Below are positions 25,049 to 34,743 of a stretch of DNA of 64,000 nt, piece by piece (position 1 is the stretch's first letter; each line of letters begins with the position of its first letter). The stretch comes from Streptomyces sp. CB02959 (GTDB lineage Bacteria > Actinomycetota > Actinomycetes > Streptomycetales > Streptomycetaceae). Below the pieces are notes generated by a model. The model was not told where the DNA came from, ran no database searches, and saw nothing but the letters and a program-made list of their open reading frames with translations. The DNA is taken from contig NZ_NNBP01000029.1 in NCBI RefSeq assembly GCF_002803155.1, positions 47,484 to 111,483 of the forward strand, given 5' to 3'. Both the position numbers and the translations under genes were made by a program.

Positions 25049-25360
25049 ATGATCCCGGGACAGATCCTCTACGCCGACGAGCCGGTGCGCCTCAACGAAG
25101 GCCTCCCCCTCACGCGCATGACAGTCCTCAACTCCGCCGACCGCCCCGTCCAGGTCGGCTCCCACTACCACTTCGCCGAGGCCAATCCCGGTCTCGACTT
25201 CGACCGCGCGGCCGCGCACGGCAAGCGGCTGAACGTCGCGGCCGGCTCCGCCGTGCGCTTCGAGCCCGGCATCCCCACCGAGGTCGAGCTGGTCCCCATC
25301 GGGGGCAAGCGGATCGTCGTGGGCCTGCGCGGTGAGACCGGAGGTCCCCTCGATGGCTGA
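25049..25360 (+). CDS. ureB: Urease beta subunit
   Basis: The second structural subunit, 103 residues: MIPGQILYADEPVRLNEGLP, then VQVGSHYHFAEANPGLDFDR and AAGSAVRFEPG are highly conserved UreB segments. The SHYHFxE strand contacts UreA and UreC in the trimer of trimers. It begins 17 bases after ureA with GGGAGAG upstream, and its last codons overlap the ureC start by 8 bases, which should fix equimolar synthesis of the subunits. Confidence 0.98.
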   Translation: MIPGQILYADEPVRLNEGLPLTRMTVLNSADRPVQVGSHYHFAEANPGLDFDRAAAHGKRLNVAAGSAVRFEPGIPTEVELVPIGGKRIVVGLRGETGGPLDG

Positions 25361-27074
25361 ACTGACCCGCCAGGAGTACGCCGACCTGTTCGGCCCGACG
25401 GCCGGCGACCGGATCCGGCTCGCCGACACCGACCTGGTCATCGAGATCACCGAGGACCGCTCCGGCGGCCCCGGCCGCGCCGGCGACGAGGCGGTCTTCG
25501 GCGGCGGCAAGGTGATCCGCGAGTCGATGGGCCAGTCCCGTGTCACCCGCGCCGAGGGCGCCCCCGACACCGTGATCACCGGTGCCGTGGTGCTCGACCA
25601 CTGGGGCATCGTCAAGACCGACGTCGGCATCCGCGACGGCAGGATCACCGCCCTGGGCAAGGCCGGCAACCCCGACACCATGGACGGCGTCCACCCCGAC
25701 CTGGTGATCGGCCCGGAGACCGAGATCATCGCCGGCAACGGCAAGATCCTCACCGCCGGCGGCATCGACACCCACGTCCACTTCATCTGCCCCCAGCAGG
25801 CGGACGAGGCGCTGGCCGCGGGCATCACCACCATGATCGGCGGTGGCACCGGCCCCGCCGAGGGCAGCAAGGCCACCACCATCACCCCCGGATCCTGGCA
25901 CGTCGCCCGGCTCTTCGAGGCGATGGACAACCTGCCGGTCAACGTCGGTCTCCTCGGCAAGGGCAACACCATGTCCCTGCCGTCGATGCGCGACCAGCTG
26001 CGCGCCGGCATCCTCGGCTTCAAGATCCACGAGGACTGGGGCGCCACCCCCGCCGTCCTCGACGCCTGTCTGCGAGTCTGCGAGGAGAGCGGCGCCCAGC
26101 TCGCGATCCACACCGACACCCTCAACGAGGCCGGCTTCCTCAGCGACACCATCGCCGCCATCGCGGGCCGCTCCATCCACGCGTTCCATGTCGAGGGCGC
26201 CGGCGGGGGGCACGCCCCCGACATGATCGCGATGGTCTCCGAGCCCAACGTGCTCCCCGCGTCCACCAACCCCACGCGGCCGCACACCGTCAACACCGTC
26301 GAGGAGCACCTCGACATGCTGATGGTCTGCCACCACCTCAACCCCGCGGTCCCGGAGGACCTGGCCTTCGCCGAGTCCCGGATCCGGCCCTCCACCATCG
26401 CGGCCGAGGACATCCTGCACGACCTCGGCGCCATCTCGATGATGTCGTCCGACGCCCAGGCCATGGGCCGGATCGGCGAGGTCGTGATGCGGACCTGGCA
26501 GACCGCGCACGTCATGAAGCGCCGCCGGGGCGCCCTGCCCGGCGACGGCACCGCGGACAACCTCCGCGCCCAGCGCTACGTGGCGAAGTACACGATCAAC
26601 CCTGCGCTCGCCCAGGGCATCGACCACGTGGTCGGCTCGGTCGAGGGCGGCAAGCTCGCCGACCTCGTCCTGTGGGACCCGGCGTTCTTCGGCGTCAAGC
26701 CGCAGCTGGTCATCAAGGGCGGCCAGATCGCCTACGCGCAGATGGGTGACGCCAACGCGTCCATCCCCACTCCGCAGCCGATCCTGCCGCGCCCGATGTT
26801 CGGCGCCATGGGCAAGGCCCCGGGCAGCAACTCGCTCAACTTCGTCTCGCAGCAGGCCATCGAGGACAACCTCTCCGAGCGCCTCCCGCTGGACAAGTCC
26901 TTCGAGGCCATCCGGTCCACCCGCGGCGTCAAGAAGGCCGACATGCGCAACAACGACGCCCTGCCGCGCGTCCATGTCGACCCCGACACCTTCACGGTGA
27001 CCATCGACGGCGAGGCGGTCGAACCCGACCCCGCCACCGAACTCCCCATGGCCCAGCGGTACTTCCTCTTCTGA
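25353..27074 (+). CDS. ureC: Urease alpha subunit (catalytic)
   Basis: UreC binds both nickel ions. The 573-residue protein has all active-site elements: HVHF (first His pair) in GGIDTHVHFICPQQ, the carbamylated Lys in GFKIHEDWG, HTDTLNE, the HVEGAGGGHAPD stretch, the mobile-flap Cys-His in MVCHHLNP and the metal Asp in MSSDAQAMGRIGEV. Several of these segments are identical to classical bacterial ureases, so full activity is expected once matured by UreF, UreG and UreD. The ATG at 25353 was preferred over an in-frame GTG at 25332 because it follows GGAGG and MAELTRQEYADLFGPT is the conserved start. Confidence 0.98.
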   Translation: MAELTRQEYADLFGPTAGDRIRLADTDLVIEITEDRSGGPGRAGDEAVFGGGKVIRESMGQSRVTRAEGAPDTVITGAVVLDHWGIVKTDVGIRDGRITALGKAGNPDTMDGVHPDLVIGPETEIIAGNGKILTAGGIDTHVHFICPQQADEALAAGITTMIGGGTGPAEGSKATTITPGSWHVARLFEAMDNLPVNVGLLGKGNTMSLPSMRDQLRAGILGFKIHEDWGATPAVLDACLRVCEESGAQLAIHTDTLNEAGFLSDTIAAIAGRSIHAFHVEGAGGGHAPDMIAMVSEPNVLPASTNPTRPHTVNTVEEHLDMLMVCHHLNPAVPEDLAFAESRIRPSTIAAEDILHDLGAISMMSSDAQAMGRIGEVVMRTWQTAHVMKRRRGALPGDGTADNLRAQRYVAKYTINPALAQGIDHVVGSVEGGKLADLVLWDPAFFGVKPQLVIKGGQIAYAQMGDANASIPTPQPILPRPMFGAMGKAPGSNSLNFVSQQAIEDNLSERLPLDKSFEAIRSTRGVKKADMRNNDALPRVHVDPDTFTVTIDGEAVEPDPATELPMAQRYFLF

Positions 27075-27107
27075 CGTACCGTCGATGAAAGATCCGGAGC
27101 ACCATCG

Positions 27108-27782
27108 ATGAGCCGCGCTGCGCTGCTCGTCCTCGCCGACGGCCGGTTCCCCGCCGGAGGGCACGCCCACTCGGGCGGCGCCGAACCGGCCGTCACCGCG
27201 GGGCACATCAAGGACGCCGCCACCCTGGAGAGCTTCTGCCGGGGCCGGCTGCACACCGCGGGCCTGGTCGCCGCGGGCCTCGCCGCCGCGGCCGCGGCCG
27301 GCCTGGACCCGCTCGTCCTGGACGACGCCGCGGACGCCCGCACGCCGGTCCCGGCGCTGCGCCAGGTCGCCCGCCGACTCGGCCGGCAGATGATGCGGGC
27401 CGCCCGCGCCACCTGGCCGAGCCCCGAACTCGACGCGCTCGCCGCGGCCCGCCCGCGCGGCGCCCACCAGCCCGTCGTCCTGGGCCTGGCCGCCCGGTCC
27501 GCCGGTCTGACACCGCTGGACGCCGCCCATGCGATCGCCTACGAGAACATCAGCGGCCCGGCCACCGCCGTGGTCCGCCTGCTCAGCCTGGACCCGTTCG
27601 ACGCCACCGCCGTCCTCGCCCGCCTCACCGCCGACCTCGAACAGGTCGCGGAAGCGGGCGCGGCCGCCGCGCACCGCGCCGTCACCGAAGGTCCCGACGC
27701 CCTGCCCGCCGCCTCCGCGCCGCTGCTCGACATCGCCGCCGAAGCACACGCCGCCTGGCCGGTCCGGCTCTTCGCGTCCTGA
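27108..27782 (+). CDS. ureF: Urease accessory protein UreF
   Basis: UreF helps UreD and UreG deliver nickel and bicarbonate to apo-urease, acting as checkpoint and GTPase regulator. The 224-residue all-helical protein contains the UreF segments LLVLADGRFPAGGHAHSGG near the start and AIAYENISGPATAVVRLLSLDP in the second half. It is shorter and more Ala-rich than enterobacterial UreF, as usual in actinobacteria. There are 33 bases between ureC and ureF and 58 between ureF and ureG, without a visible terminator. Confidence 0.92.
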   Translation: MSRAALLVLADGRFPAGGHAHSGGAEPAVTAGHIKDAATLESFCRGRLHTAGLVAAGLAAAAAAGLDPLVLDDAADARTPVPALRQVARRLGRQMMRAARATWPSPELDALAAARPRGAHQPVVLGLAARSAGLTPLDAAHAIAYENISGPATAVVRLLSLDPFDATAVLARLTADLEQVAEAGAAAAHRAVTEGPDALPAASAPLLDIAAEAHAAWPVRLFAS

Positions 27783-27840
27783 CCTTCCGTCCACCCACCG
27801 TGCCGCGTACCCCGCGGCCGTACGAACCACTGGAGTCACC

Positions 27841-28532
<692 letters not shown>

Positions 28533-28536
<4 letters not shown>

Positions 28537-29354
28537 CCCGCGCCCTTACCCACCCCGCGGCTCCGCAGACCACCGCCCTCCCGGCGGGCGGTCTGCGGGC
28601 CACCGCCCGCATCGTCGCTCGGGCCGACGCGCACGGGGTCAGTCGGCTGCCGGTCCTGGACGGCGGCGGCCCGTTCGCGATCCGCCGCATCCAGTCGCAC
28701 GCCGACCAGGCCCGCGTCTGCCTGATCGGGGCCATGAGCGCCCCGCTCGGCGGCGACCGGCTGCGCATCGAGGCCACCGCCGAGGCAGGCACGTCGCTGC
28801 GGATCACCGCGGCCGCGGCGACCGTCGCCCTGCCCGGCCGGACCGGTGACCTCGCCACCTACGACGTGCACCTGACGGTCGGCGACGGCGCCCGGCTCGA
28901 ATGGCTGCCGGAACCGCTGATCTCCGCCGCGGGCAGCGATCTGCGGATGACCACGACCGTGGACCTCGCCCCCACCGCCCGGCTCGTGTTCCGCGAGGAA
29001 CAGGTGCTGGGCCGCAGCGGCGAGCACACGGGCGCGCTGCGCAGCCGTCTGACGATCCGTCAGGGTGGCCGCACGGTGCTCGACCAGGAGACCGCGTACG
29101 GGCCCGGCGCCCCCGGCTGGGACACCTCCGCGGTCCTCGGCGGCCATCGAGCCGTGGGCCAACTCCTGCTTGCCGGGCCGGAGTTCGCCGACGAACCGGC
29201 CGAGGTCCGGCTGCTCGGGGGCGCGAACGGCGACGGCCCGGCCCGGGGCCAGGCCGTCCTGGCGCCGCTCGCCGGCCCCGCCGTGCTGGCCACCGCGGTC
29301 GCCCCGGACGGACTGTCGCTGCGGCGGCTGCTGGACGAGGCCGCGGCCGGCTGA
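28533..29354 (+). CDS. ureD: Urease accessory protein UreD (UreH)
   Basis: UreD is the scaffold that binds apo-urease and recruits UreF and UreG; it contains a tunnel for nickel. The 273-residue protein matches the family in LRITAAAATVALPG, YDVHLTVGDGARLEWLPEPL, LVFREEQVLGRSGEHTGALR and TVLDQETAYGPGAPGW. It is the last gene of the operon and ends only 6 bases before the stop of a convergent roadblock gene, leaving no room for a terminator between them, so the two transcripts probably overlap at their 3' ends. Confidence 0.93.
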
Positions 29355-29360
29355 GGAGGC

Positions 29361-29735
29361 TCACACCTCCAGTTCGGCCTCCAGACGGGCAAGGCGGTGG
29401 CGCGCCAGCGCGAGATTGGCGCGCTTGCGGTCCAACACCAGATAGAGGAAGAGACCGCTGCCGTTCTTGCCCGTCACCGGCCGGATGATGTGGTACTGCG
29501 AGGTCAGGGTGATCAGCATGTCCTCGATGGAGCCCTGGAGTTCCAGCATCTCCATCGTGCGCAGTTTGGCGCGCACCACGTCGGTGTTCCCGGCCGCCGC
29601 CACGTTGAGGTCGAACGTCTGCGGATCGCCCAGAGTGGCCAGCGCCATTCCGCTGGTGTAATCGACCAGGGCGACACCTATCGCGCCCTCGATCGTCGAC
29701 ATCGCTTCGCCGAGAGCGGTTTCCATCTGTGTCAT
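29361..29735 (-). CDS. Roadblock/LC7-domain protein (third of cluster)
   Basis: A 124-residue single-domain protein: IEGAIGVALVDYTSGMALATLG and MLITLTSQYHIIRPV match the bacterial roadblock/LC7 fold, which regulates small GTPases and motility or differentiation proteins. It closely parallels the gene at 31200-31583 (both end in LDR-x-x-ANLALAR), so the two look like duplicates. Here DRKRANLALARHRLARLEAE predicts a terminal helix for dimerisation. It is the last gene of a four-gene minus-strand group. In Streptomyces conservons a roadblock protein sits with a sensor kinase, DUF742 and a GTPase; none of those partners is present. Confidence 0.82.
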   Translation of the reverse strand: MTQMETALGEAMSTIEGAIGVALVDYTSGMALATLGDPQTFDLNVAAAGNTDVVRAKLRTMEMLELQGSIEDMLITLTSQYHIIRPVTGKNGSGLFLYLVLDRKRANLALARHRLARLEAELEV

Positions 29736-29872
29736 CAGGGGTCGTGCCTTTCCATGGTGTTCGCTGGATTTCCGTCGTACGGGAGGTGGGACTGCTTGCT
29801 GGTGGCCGACGGCCGTCGGTAGGTGACTGTCGACCGGTGAGGGGAGCAGCCGGGCGCTGTCGGCGGGCCCGG

Positions 29873-30268
29873 TCAGCGGCCCGGCGGCGCGTCGAGCAGG
29901 GTCGCGATGCGCGCGGCGGTGCGCCGGGCCTGGAGGTGCAGCCGGCCCACGTTCGTGTCCGGGCCCGCCACGGCGGTGAGCACGGCGCGGTTCCCCGCCG
30001 CGTACGCCGCGACGTAGCCGCGGCTGCCGCGCGTCAGGGACTCCTCGAACCCGCCCTGCCCCGTGGCGTCGGTCAGCCGGGTGGCGACGCCGATGGCGGC
30101 GGCCGTCAGCGCGGCCAGGCCGTCGGGTTCGATGTCCGGCAGGTCATGGGCGATCACCATGCCGTCCGCACTCGCCACCATGCCGCCGTGCAGATGCCGG
30201 ATGTGCGCGCGCAGTGCGCGCAGTTCTTCCCGGATCCCGGATGCGATCGCCTCGGTGTCGCTCGTCAT
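29873..30268 (-). CDS. Roadblock/LC7-domain protein (second of cluster)
   Basis: A 131-residue roadblock/LC7 protein of the MglB-like type: LRALRAHIRHLHGGMVASAD then GMVIAHDLPDIEPDGLAAL and GRSGYVAAYAAG-like GSRGYVAAYAAGNRAVLTAV. It differs clearly from the other two roadblock proteins of the cluster and is closer to the generic roadblock domain often found near GTPases. The ATG at 30268 begins MTSDTEAIASGIREE; the upstream in-frame residues are Arg-rich and unlikely to be translated. 137 bases separate it from the gene at 29361 and 70 from the gene at 30339. Confidence 0.8.
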   Translation of the reverse strand: MTSDTEAIASGIREELRALRAHIRHLHGGMVASADGMVIAHDLPDIEPDGLAALTAAAIGVATRLTDATGQGGFEESLTRGSRGYVAAYAAGNRAVLTAVAGPDTNVGRLHLQARRTAARIATLLDAPPGR

Positions 30269-30338
30269 CGGTCTTCTGACGCTCCTTCTCCTGACACGCT
30301 TTCCGAATACGTGCCTCATGGCCGGGGTTCACAGGGGT

Positions 30339-31190
30339 TCACAGGTTCTCCTCCAGTGCGGTGCGCAGGCGGACGAGGAGGGCGACGTCCGGGTCGGCGG
30401 TCTCCAGCACGCCCGGGTCCGGCAGGTGCCAGACCGGGGCGTCCGGCCCGCGCCGCTCGGGCCGGCAGGCTCCGGGGCGCCGCTTCGGCAACGCCGCGGG
30501 CGGCGGCAGCCGCACCCGCCCGGTCGCGGCCAGCCGCCGTATCTCCAGCAGGGTCAGAAACGCCGACTGGCCCAGGGCGTGGGCGAGTTCGCCGGGGGTG
30601 CGGACACCGTCGGCGTGCGCGAGCAGCCGCCGCTGCCGGCCGGTGAGGGGCGGGCGGTCCGGGAGTTCCGGCCGGATCGGGACGACCGGCGCGCCGTCGG
30701 CCGCCGCCCAGGCCCCCAGCCGGTCGAGCTGCGCCCGCCGACGGGCCACCGCGGCCAGCAGGGCGGTCGTACCGACCGGGCGCACCACGCCCAGCCAGTG
30801 CGCGTCGCCGGGGGCGAAGGAGGTGGCGGCGGGCTCCGGCGGGAGGACGAAGCACGCCGCGTCGAGCAGCGCGGTGAGCTGGCACACCTCCAGCTCTCCG
30901 CGGGTCAACCAGCCCTGCTGGAGCAGGAACTGCCCGCCGAGGTGGTCGGCTCCCGCCGCGTCCGCCGCGTGCCGCCAGGACTCCGGGGGCAGCCGTCCGG
31001 CGGTGGCGAGCCGGGCCCCGACGTCGGGCGCCGCCGGGCACTCGACGCAGTAGACCGCGCCCTCGTGGAGGTAGACGCAGCCGTCCGGGCCGCGCAGGGC
31101 ACCGGTGGCGCGCTCGGCGGTGTACCGGTCGAGCGGGCCGGGCCGGCCGTCGCCGCTGCGGCCCGGACGGGGGGATGACGTGGTCGCCAT
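30339..31190 (-). CDS. Roadblock-cluster linker protein, DUF4388-like N-terminal region
   Basis: The 283-residue protein resembles DUF4388/PATAN-like proteins: ERATGALRGPDGCVYLHEGAVYCVECPAA has the pattern of a domain that responds to a signal (here with CVYLHEGAVYCVEC, two Cys in facing strands). The second part (LTGRQRRLLAHADGVRTPGE, LGQSAFLTLLEIRRLAATGR) looks like a winged helix. It starts 9 bases after the roadblock gene at 31200, so the two are co-transcribed. A role as adaptor for the roadblock proteins is inferred from position; I know no precise function. Confidence 0.6.
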   Translation of the reverse strand: MATTSSPRPGRSGDGRPGPLDRYTAERATGALRGPDGCVYLHEGAVYCVECPAAPDVGARLATAGRLPPESWRHAADAAGADHLGGQFLLQQGWLTRGELEVCQLTALLDAACFVLPPEPAATSFAPGDAHWLGVVRPVGTTALLAAVARRRAQLDRLGAWAAADGAPVVPIRPELPDRPPLTGRQRRLLAHADGVRTPGELAHALGQSAFLTLLEIRRLAATGRVRLPPPAALPKRRPGACRPERRGPDAPVWHLPDPGVLETADPDVALLVRLRTALEENL

Positions 31191-31199
31191 GACGGAACG

Positions 31200-31583
31200 T
31201 CAGCCCGCTGCCAGCTCCGCGGCCAGTTCGCGCAGCCGTAACCGGGCGAGGGCGAGATTGGCCTGTGCCCGGTCCAGCCAGAGGTGGAGGCAGGTCTGGC
31301 TGTCGAAGGCGGTGGGCACCAGGTGGATCAGGTGGTAGCTGTTCCCCGTGGTGATGATCAGGTCCTCCAGTGCCTCACCGTCCCCGCTCGCGGTGTCGAA
31401 CGTGGCGTTCCGGGCCACCGCCTGCACCACCTCGGCGGTGTCCGCGGCCGCCGCGTCGCGGTCGCCGTGCGGGGCCCGGCCCGCCGTCCCCAGCGTCAGC
31501 CCGCTGGTCCAGTCGGTCAGCCCGGCCCCCAGGACTCCGGGTATCCCCATCGCGCGGGCCAACACCTGGTCGATACCGGGCAC
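31200..31583 (-). CDS. Roadblock/LC7-domain protein (first of cluster)
   Basis: A 127-residue roadblock-type protein: AMGIPGVLGAGLTDWTSGLTLG and IITTGNSYHLIHLVP follow the same pattern as the gene at 29361, with a shared end LDRAQANLALARLRLRELAAE. The GTG at 31583 was chosen because GGAGGGAGA stands just upstream and PGIDQVLARAMG opens the domain; the longer frame begins in non-coding DNA. It is the promoter-proximal gene of the four-gene cluster. The two similar roadblock proteins may form a heterodimer (inference). Confidence 0.78.
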   Translation of the reverse strand: MPGIDQVLARAMGIPGVLGAGLTDWTSGLTLGTAGRAPHGDRDAAAADTAEVVQAVARNATFDTASGDGEALEDLIITTGNSYHLIHLVPTAFDSQTCLHLWLDRAQANLALARLRLRELAAELAAG

Positions 31584-31639
31584 TTGACGTCTCCCTCCGG
31601 CGAGCGCGCTGCACGACGCAGCACACGGGCACAACGCGG

Positions 31640-31673
31640 AGGCTCTCCCACGTGGCGGTGTGTGGGAGAGCCT
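31640..31673 (-). terminator. Hairpin terminator of the ABC-transporter operon
   Basis: AGGCTCTCCCAC (31640-31651) pairs perfectly with GTGGGAGAGCCT (31662-31673), loop 10 bases. It lies about 135 bases beyond the stop of the substrate-binding-protein gene and 57 bases before the first roadblock gene, separating the two minus-strand units. Confidence 0.65.
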
Positions 31674-31807
31674 GCACGGAAGGTTACTGAAGGCGGTGCG
31701 GCCCGCACCGGCATATGCGGGAGGTGCTTGGCAATTGACCTGTTCTCGTCACTCCGCGGCCCGTTGTCGGCGCCCTGTTGACCGCGGCCCTCCGCCCGGA
31801 CCGGTGC

Positions 31808-32782
31808 TCACCCCACCAGGTCCTCTGCCGTCAGGGTCCGGCCGCTGAGCAGCCCCGCCTCCCGGTACGCCGCCTGCTGCGCCATCAACTGCGCGCCGTC
31901 CGGCCTGAGTCGGGGATCCCACTGGTACGGCGGGGTGTCGCGCAGCACGCTCGGCCGTTGCCCGGTGGCCTTGGCCAGGATGGCCACGTTCTCGTCCGAG
32001 GTCCGGCCCGCCCCCTGGAGGTCGGCGGCGGCCCTGCGCAGTGCGGCCAGGAACTTCCGGGCGGCGGGCTGCCCCGCGAACCGCGCGCCGAGGACCACCC
32101 CGGTCGCGACGGTGCCCTTCGGAGGTACGGCCAGCGGCCGGGCGGTACCGGCCTGCTCCATGAGCGTGCTGAAGGGCGCCGGCGGCAGGGCCGCGTCCGC
32201 ACCGCCGTTGGCCAGCGCGGTGCGCATGTCGGGGATGGCGACGTTGACCACCGTGACGTCCTTGAGCGTCACCCCCGAGCCGCGCAGTATGGCGGCGAGC
32301 TGGTAGCCGCCGGCCGCGCCCGGCCCGCCCGAGACGGCGATCCTCCGGCCGCGCAGATCGGCCGGCGTCCGCACCGTCCCGGCGTCCAGCAGGCGGCTGG
32401 CCACCTCCAGGGAGGAGGGCGAGGGGCGCGCCCCGGTGGCGGCGCCCATGGACGCGGCGACCTTCACCCCCAGGCCCTTGGCCACGCCGTTGAACAGCCC
32501 GGCGGAGAACCCCGCCACCACTGCCTCGACCTGCCCCGCGGCGGCGAGCGGCACCGCGTCCTGGCCGTTCTTCACCGTCTGCAGCGTGACGGTGAGCCCC
32601 TCCGCCTTGAAGTAGCCCTTGGCGTCCGCGAGATAGAGCGGGGCGAAGAGCGTGGACGGGACGTGGGCGACCCGGACCGTGGACCCGCCGGGCCCGCCCG
32701 GACCGGCCCCACCGCTCTGGCAGGCGGTGACGAGCAGACCGAGGACGGCCACCATCAGGAGCGGCAGGCGGAGACGGCGCAT
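31808..32782 (-). CDS. ABC-transporter substrate-binding lipoprotein, sulfonate/nitrate/taurine type
   Basis: The 324-residue protein begins MRRLRLPLLMVAVLGLLVTA with a lipobox ending in Cys (VTAC), so it is a membrane-anchored lipoprotein. VRVAHVPSTLFAPLYLADAKG, YFKAEGLTVTL and RIAVSGGPGAAGGYQL follow the NMT1/SsuA-like fold. These receptors bind aliphatic sulfonates, taurine, nitrate or pyrimidine precursors; the ligand cannot be chosen from sequence. It is the last gene of an operon, ATPase then permease then receptor. The gap of 158 bases from the permease is Arg/Gly-coding-like but not a gene. Confidence 0.88.
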   Translation of the reverse strand: MRRLRLPLLMVAVLGLLVTACQSGGAGPGGPGGSTVRVAHVPSTLFAPLYLADAKGYFKAEGLTVTLQTVKNGQDAVPLAAAGQVEAVVAGFSAGLFNGVAKGLGVKVAASMGAATGARPSPSSLEVASRLLDAGTVRTPADLRGRRIAVSGGPGAAGGYQLAAILRGSGVTLKDVTVVNVAIPDMRTALANGGADAALPPAPFSTLMEQAGTARPLAVPPKGTVATGVVLGARFAGQPAARKFLAALRRAAADLQGAGRTSDENVAILAKATGQRPSVLRDTPPYQWDPRLRPDGAQLMAQQAAYREAGLLSGRTLTAEDLVG

Positions 32783-32940
32783 CGCGGAGCGGACCTTCCG
32801 GTTGACGGGTCGGAGGGGGCGGAGGGGTCGGAGGGGTCGGGCGGGCCGGAGGTAGCCGGACGGGAGCGTCCGGGAGCGGCGGGGCGGGACGCGGCGGCAC
32901 CCCGGGCCGCGCCGCGCCGCCGGGAGCGCGGGGCGCACGG

Positions 32941-33780
32941 CTACCGGGACCGCTGCCAGGGCGTCGCCCACCGCCCCAGCAGCGACACCAGCCCGGAGAA
33001 CAGCGCGCCCAGCACGGCGACCGCCACCAGGCCCACGTACATCCGGTCGGGCTGGAAGAGCGTCCAGGCATTCCAGATCAGATAGCCCAGACCGCTCTCG
33101 GACGCCACGAACTCCACCGCCACCACGACCACCACGCCCAGCCCCGCCGCCGTCCGCAGCCCGGTCAGCACCCCGGGCAGGGCGCCCGGCAGCAGCACGA
33201 AGCGCAGCAGCCGCAGTCCGGACGCGCCGTACGAGCGGGCCGACTCCAGCAGCCGGGGATCGATCTGGCGGACCCCCGCGGCGGTGTTGATCTGGAGGAC
33301 GAAGAAGACCGTGATGGCGACCGAGAGGATCTTCGGGGTCTCGGACAGGCCGAAGAGGAGCAGCAGCAGCGGCAGCACGGCGATCTTCGGGACGGAGTAC
33401 AGCGCGGAGAACAGCGGGCCCAGGGCGGCCCCGGCGGTCCGCGAGACGCCCATCACGAACCCGGCCAGCGCACCGGCCACCGCGCCGAGCGCGAACCCGG
33501 GCAGCAGCCGGCCGAGGGTGGCCGCGGTGTCCGCGCCCAACTCGCCGGAGGCCGCCAGCGCGACGCACCGCACCGCGATCCGGGACGGCGGCGGGAAGAG
33601 CAGGGTGTCGATCGCCCCGGCCGCCGCCGCCAGCTCCCAGCCCAGCAGCAGCACCACGGGCACCGCGAGCCCCAGCGCCGCGTGCCACCAGGCGGTCCGC
33701 CGGGCCCGTACGGCGACTGCACGGGCCGCCACCGCGGCGTCCGGGGCGGCGGTCTCCACGGGACGCGTCGGGGCGGTCAC
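32941..33780 (-). CDS. ABC-transporter permease, sulfonate/nitrate/taurine type
   Basis: A 279-residue inner-membrane protein with about six hydrophobic segments (WHAALGLAVPVVLLLGWEL, FALGAVAGALAGFVMGV, AVLPLLLLLFGLSE and others). The cytoplasmic EAA-like loop ESARSYGASGLRLLRFVLLP, followed by GALPGVLTGLR, is typical of SsuC/TauC permeases. It pairs with the upstream ATPase: its GTG start at 33780 overlaps that gene's stop (GTGA). The N-terminal 30 residues are polar and Ala-rich. Confidence 0.92.
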   Translation of the reverse strand: MTAPTRPVETAAPDAAVAARAVAVRARRTAWWHAALGLAVPVVLLLGWELAAAAGAIDTLLFPPPSRIAVRCVALAASGELGADTAATLGRLLPGFALGAVAGALAGFVMGVSRTAGAALGPLFSALYSVPKIAVLPLLLLLFGLSETPKILSVAITVFFVLQINTAAGVRQIDPRLLESARSYGASGLRLLRFVLLPGALPGVLTGLRTAAGLGVVVVVAVEFVASESGLGYLIWNAWTLFQPDRMYVGLVAVAVLGALFSGLVSLLGRWATPWQRSR

Positions 33781-34559
33781 CGGGCCCCCACCGACAACTC
33801 GCCGCGCAGCCGGTCCCAGAGCCGGGCGCGCAGCCGGCCGAACTCCGGGCCGTCCTGGATACCGGGATCGCGGGGTCGCGGGAACGGCACCGTGAGCTCC
33901 TCGGTGATCCGGCCCGGCCGCGCCGACATCACCAGCACCCGGTCGCCCAGCAGCAGCGCCTCGTCGAGGGAATGGGTCACCAGCACCACGGTCTTGCGCT
34001 CCTCCTGCCACAGGGCGAGCAGTTGCTCCTGCATCAGCCGGCGGGTCTGCGGGTCCAGCGACCCCAGTGGTTCGTCCATCAGCAGCACCGGACTGCCGGT
34101 GGTGAACGCGCGGGCGAGCGCCAGCCGTTGGCGCATCCCGCCGGACAGCTGCTCCGGATAGCCGGCGGCGAACTCGGCCAGTTCCATGCGGTGCAGCCAG
34201 GCGTCCGCGGCCCGTTCGGCGTCCCGGCGGCGCACCCCGGCCATCCGCAGGCCGAAGGCGGCGTTGGCGCGGACCGTCAGCCAGGGGAGTACGGCGAAGT
34301 CCTGGAAGACGAACGCCGCCGCGGGGACCGGTGGCCGGCCCGGATGCCGGGCCACGCTGCCCGCCGACGGTTCGATCAGTCCGCCGAGTATCCGCAGCAG
34401 GGTGGACTTCCCGCATCCCGACGGGCCGACGACGCAGACGAACTCGCCTTCGTGCACGGTCAACGAGACCCCGTCGAGGGCCTGTACGACACGGCCGTCG
34501 GCGGACCGGAAGAACTTGCCGATGTCCCGGCCGGACACCATGGGGGGCGGCGTGGTCAT
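33777..34559 (-). CDS. ABC-transporter ATP-binding protein, sulfonate/nitrate/taurine type
   Basis: The 260-residue ATPase has every NBD element: Walker A GPSGCGKSTLLRILGG, Q-loop FVFQDFAVLPWLTV, signature LSGGMRQRLALARAF, Walker B VLLMDEPLGSLD and the H-loop VLVTHSLDEALLL. The DPQTRRLMQEQLLALW region and the overall length match SsuB/TauB. First gene of the importer operon; its start faces the secreted peptidase gene across 184 bases that must contain both promoters. Confidence 0.95.
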   Translation of the reverse strand: MTTPPPMVSGRDIGKFFRSADGRVVQALDGVSLTVHEGEFVCVVGPSGCGKSTLLRILGGLIEPSAGSVARHPGRPPVPAAAFVFQDFAVLPWLTVRANAAFGLRMAGVRRRDAERAADAWLHRMELAEFAAGYPEQLSGGMRQRLALARAFTTGSPVLLMDEPLGSLDPQTRRLMQEQLLALWQEERKTVVLVTHSLDEALLLGDRVLVMSARPGRITEELTVPFPRPRDPGIQDGPEFGRLRARLWDRLRGELSVGAR

Positions 34560-34743
34560 GCCCGGAGCATTACCCGCTGGCGCGCCCCACGATCCATGCG
34601 GTACGCAACCGTGCGATTCCTACAGCTTGGTAAAGAAATTGTGGCCAAATCTGTTCAAGTGTGGCCCGTACACGACAGGATCCCTCCGTAAGTCTGTGAA
34701 CCCCGCCGCCACAAGCGGCGTACCACGCTGGGGGAACAACCAC

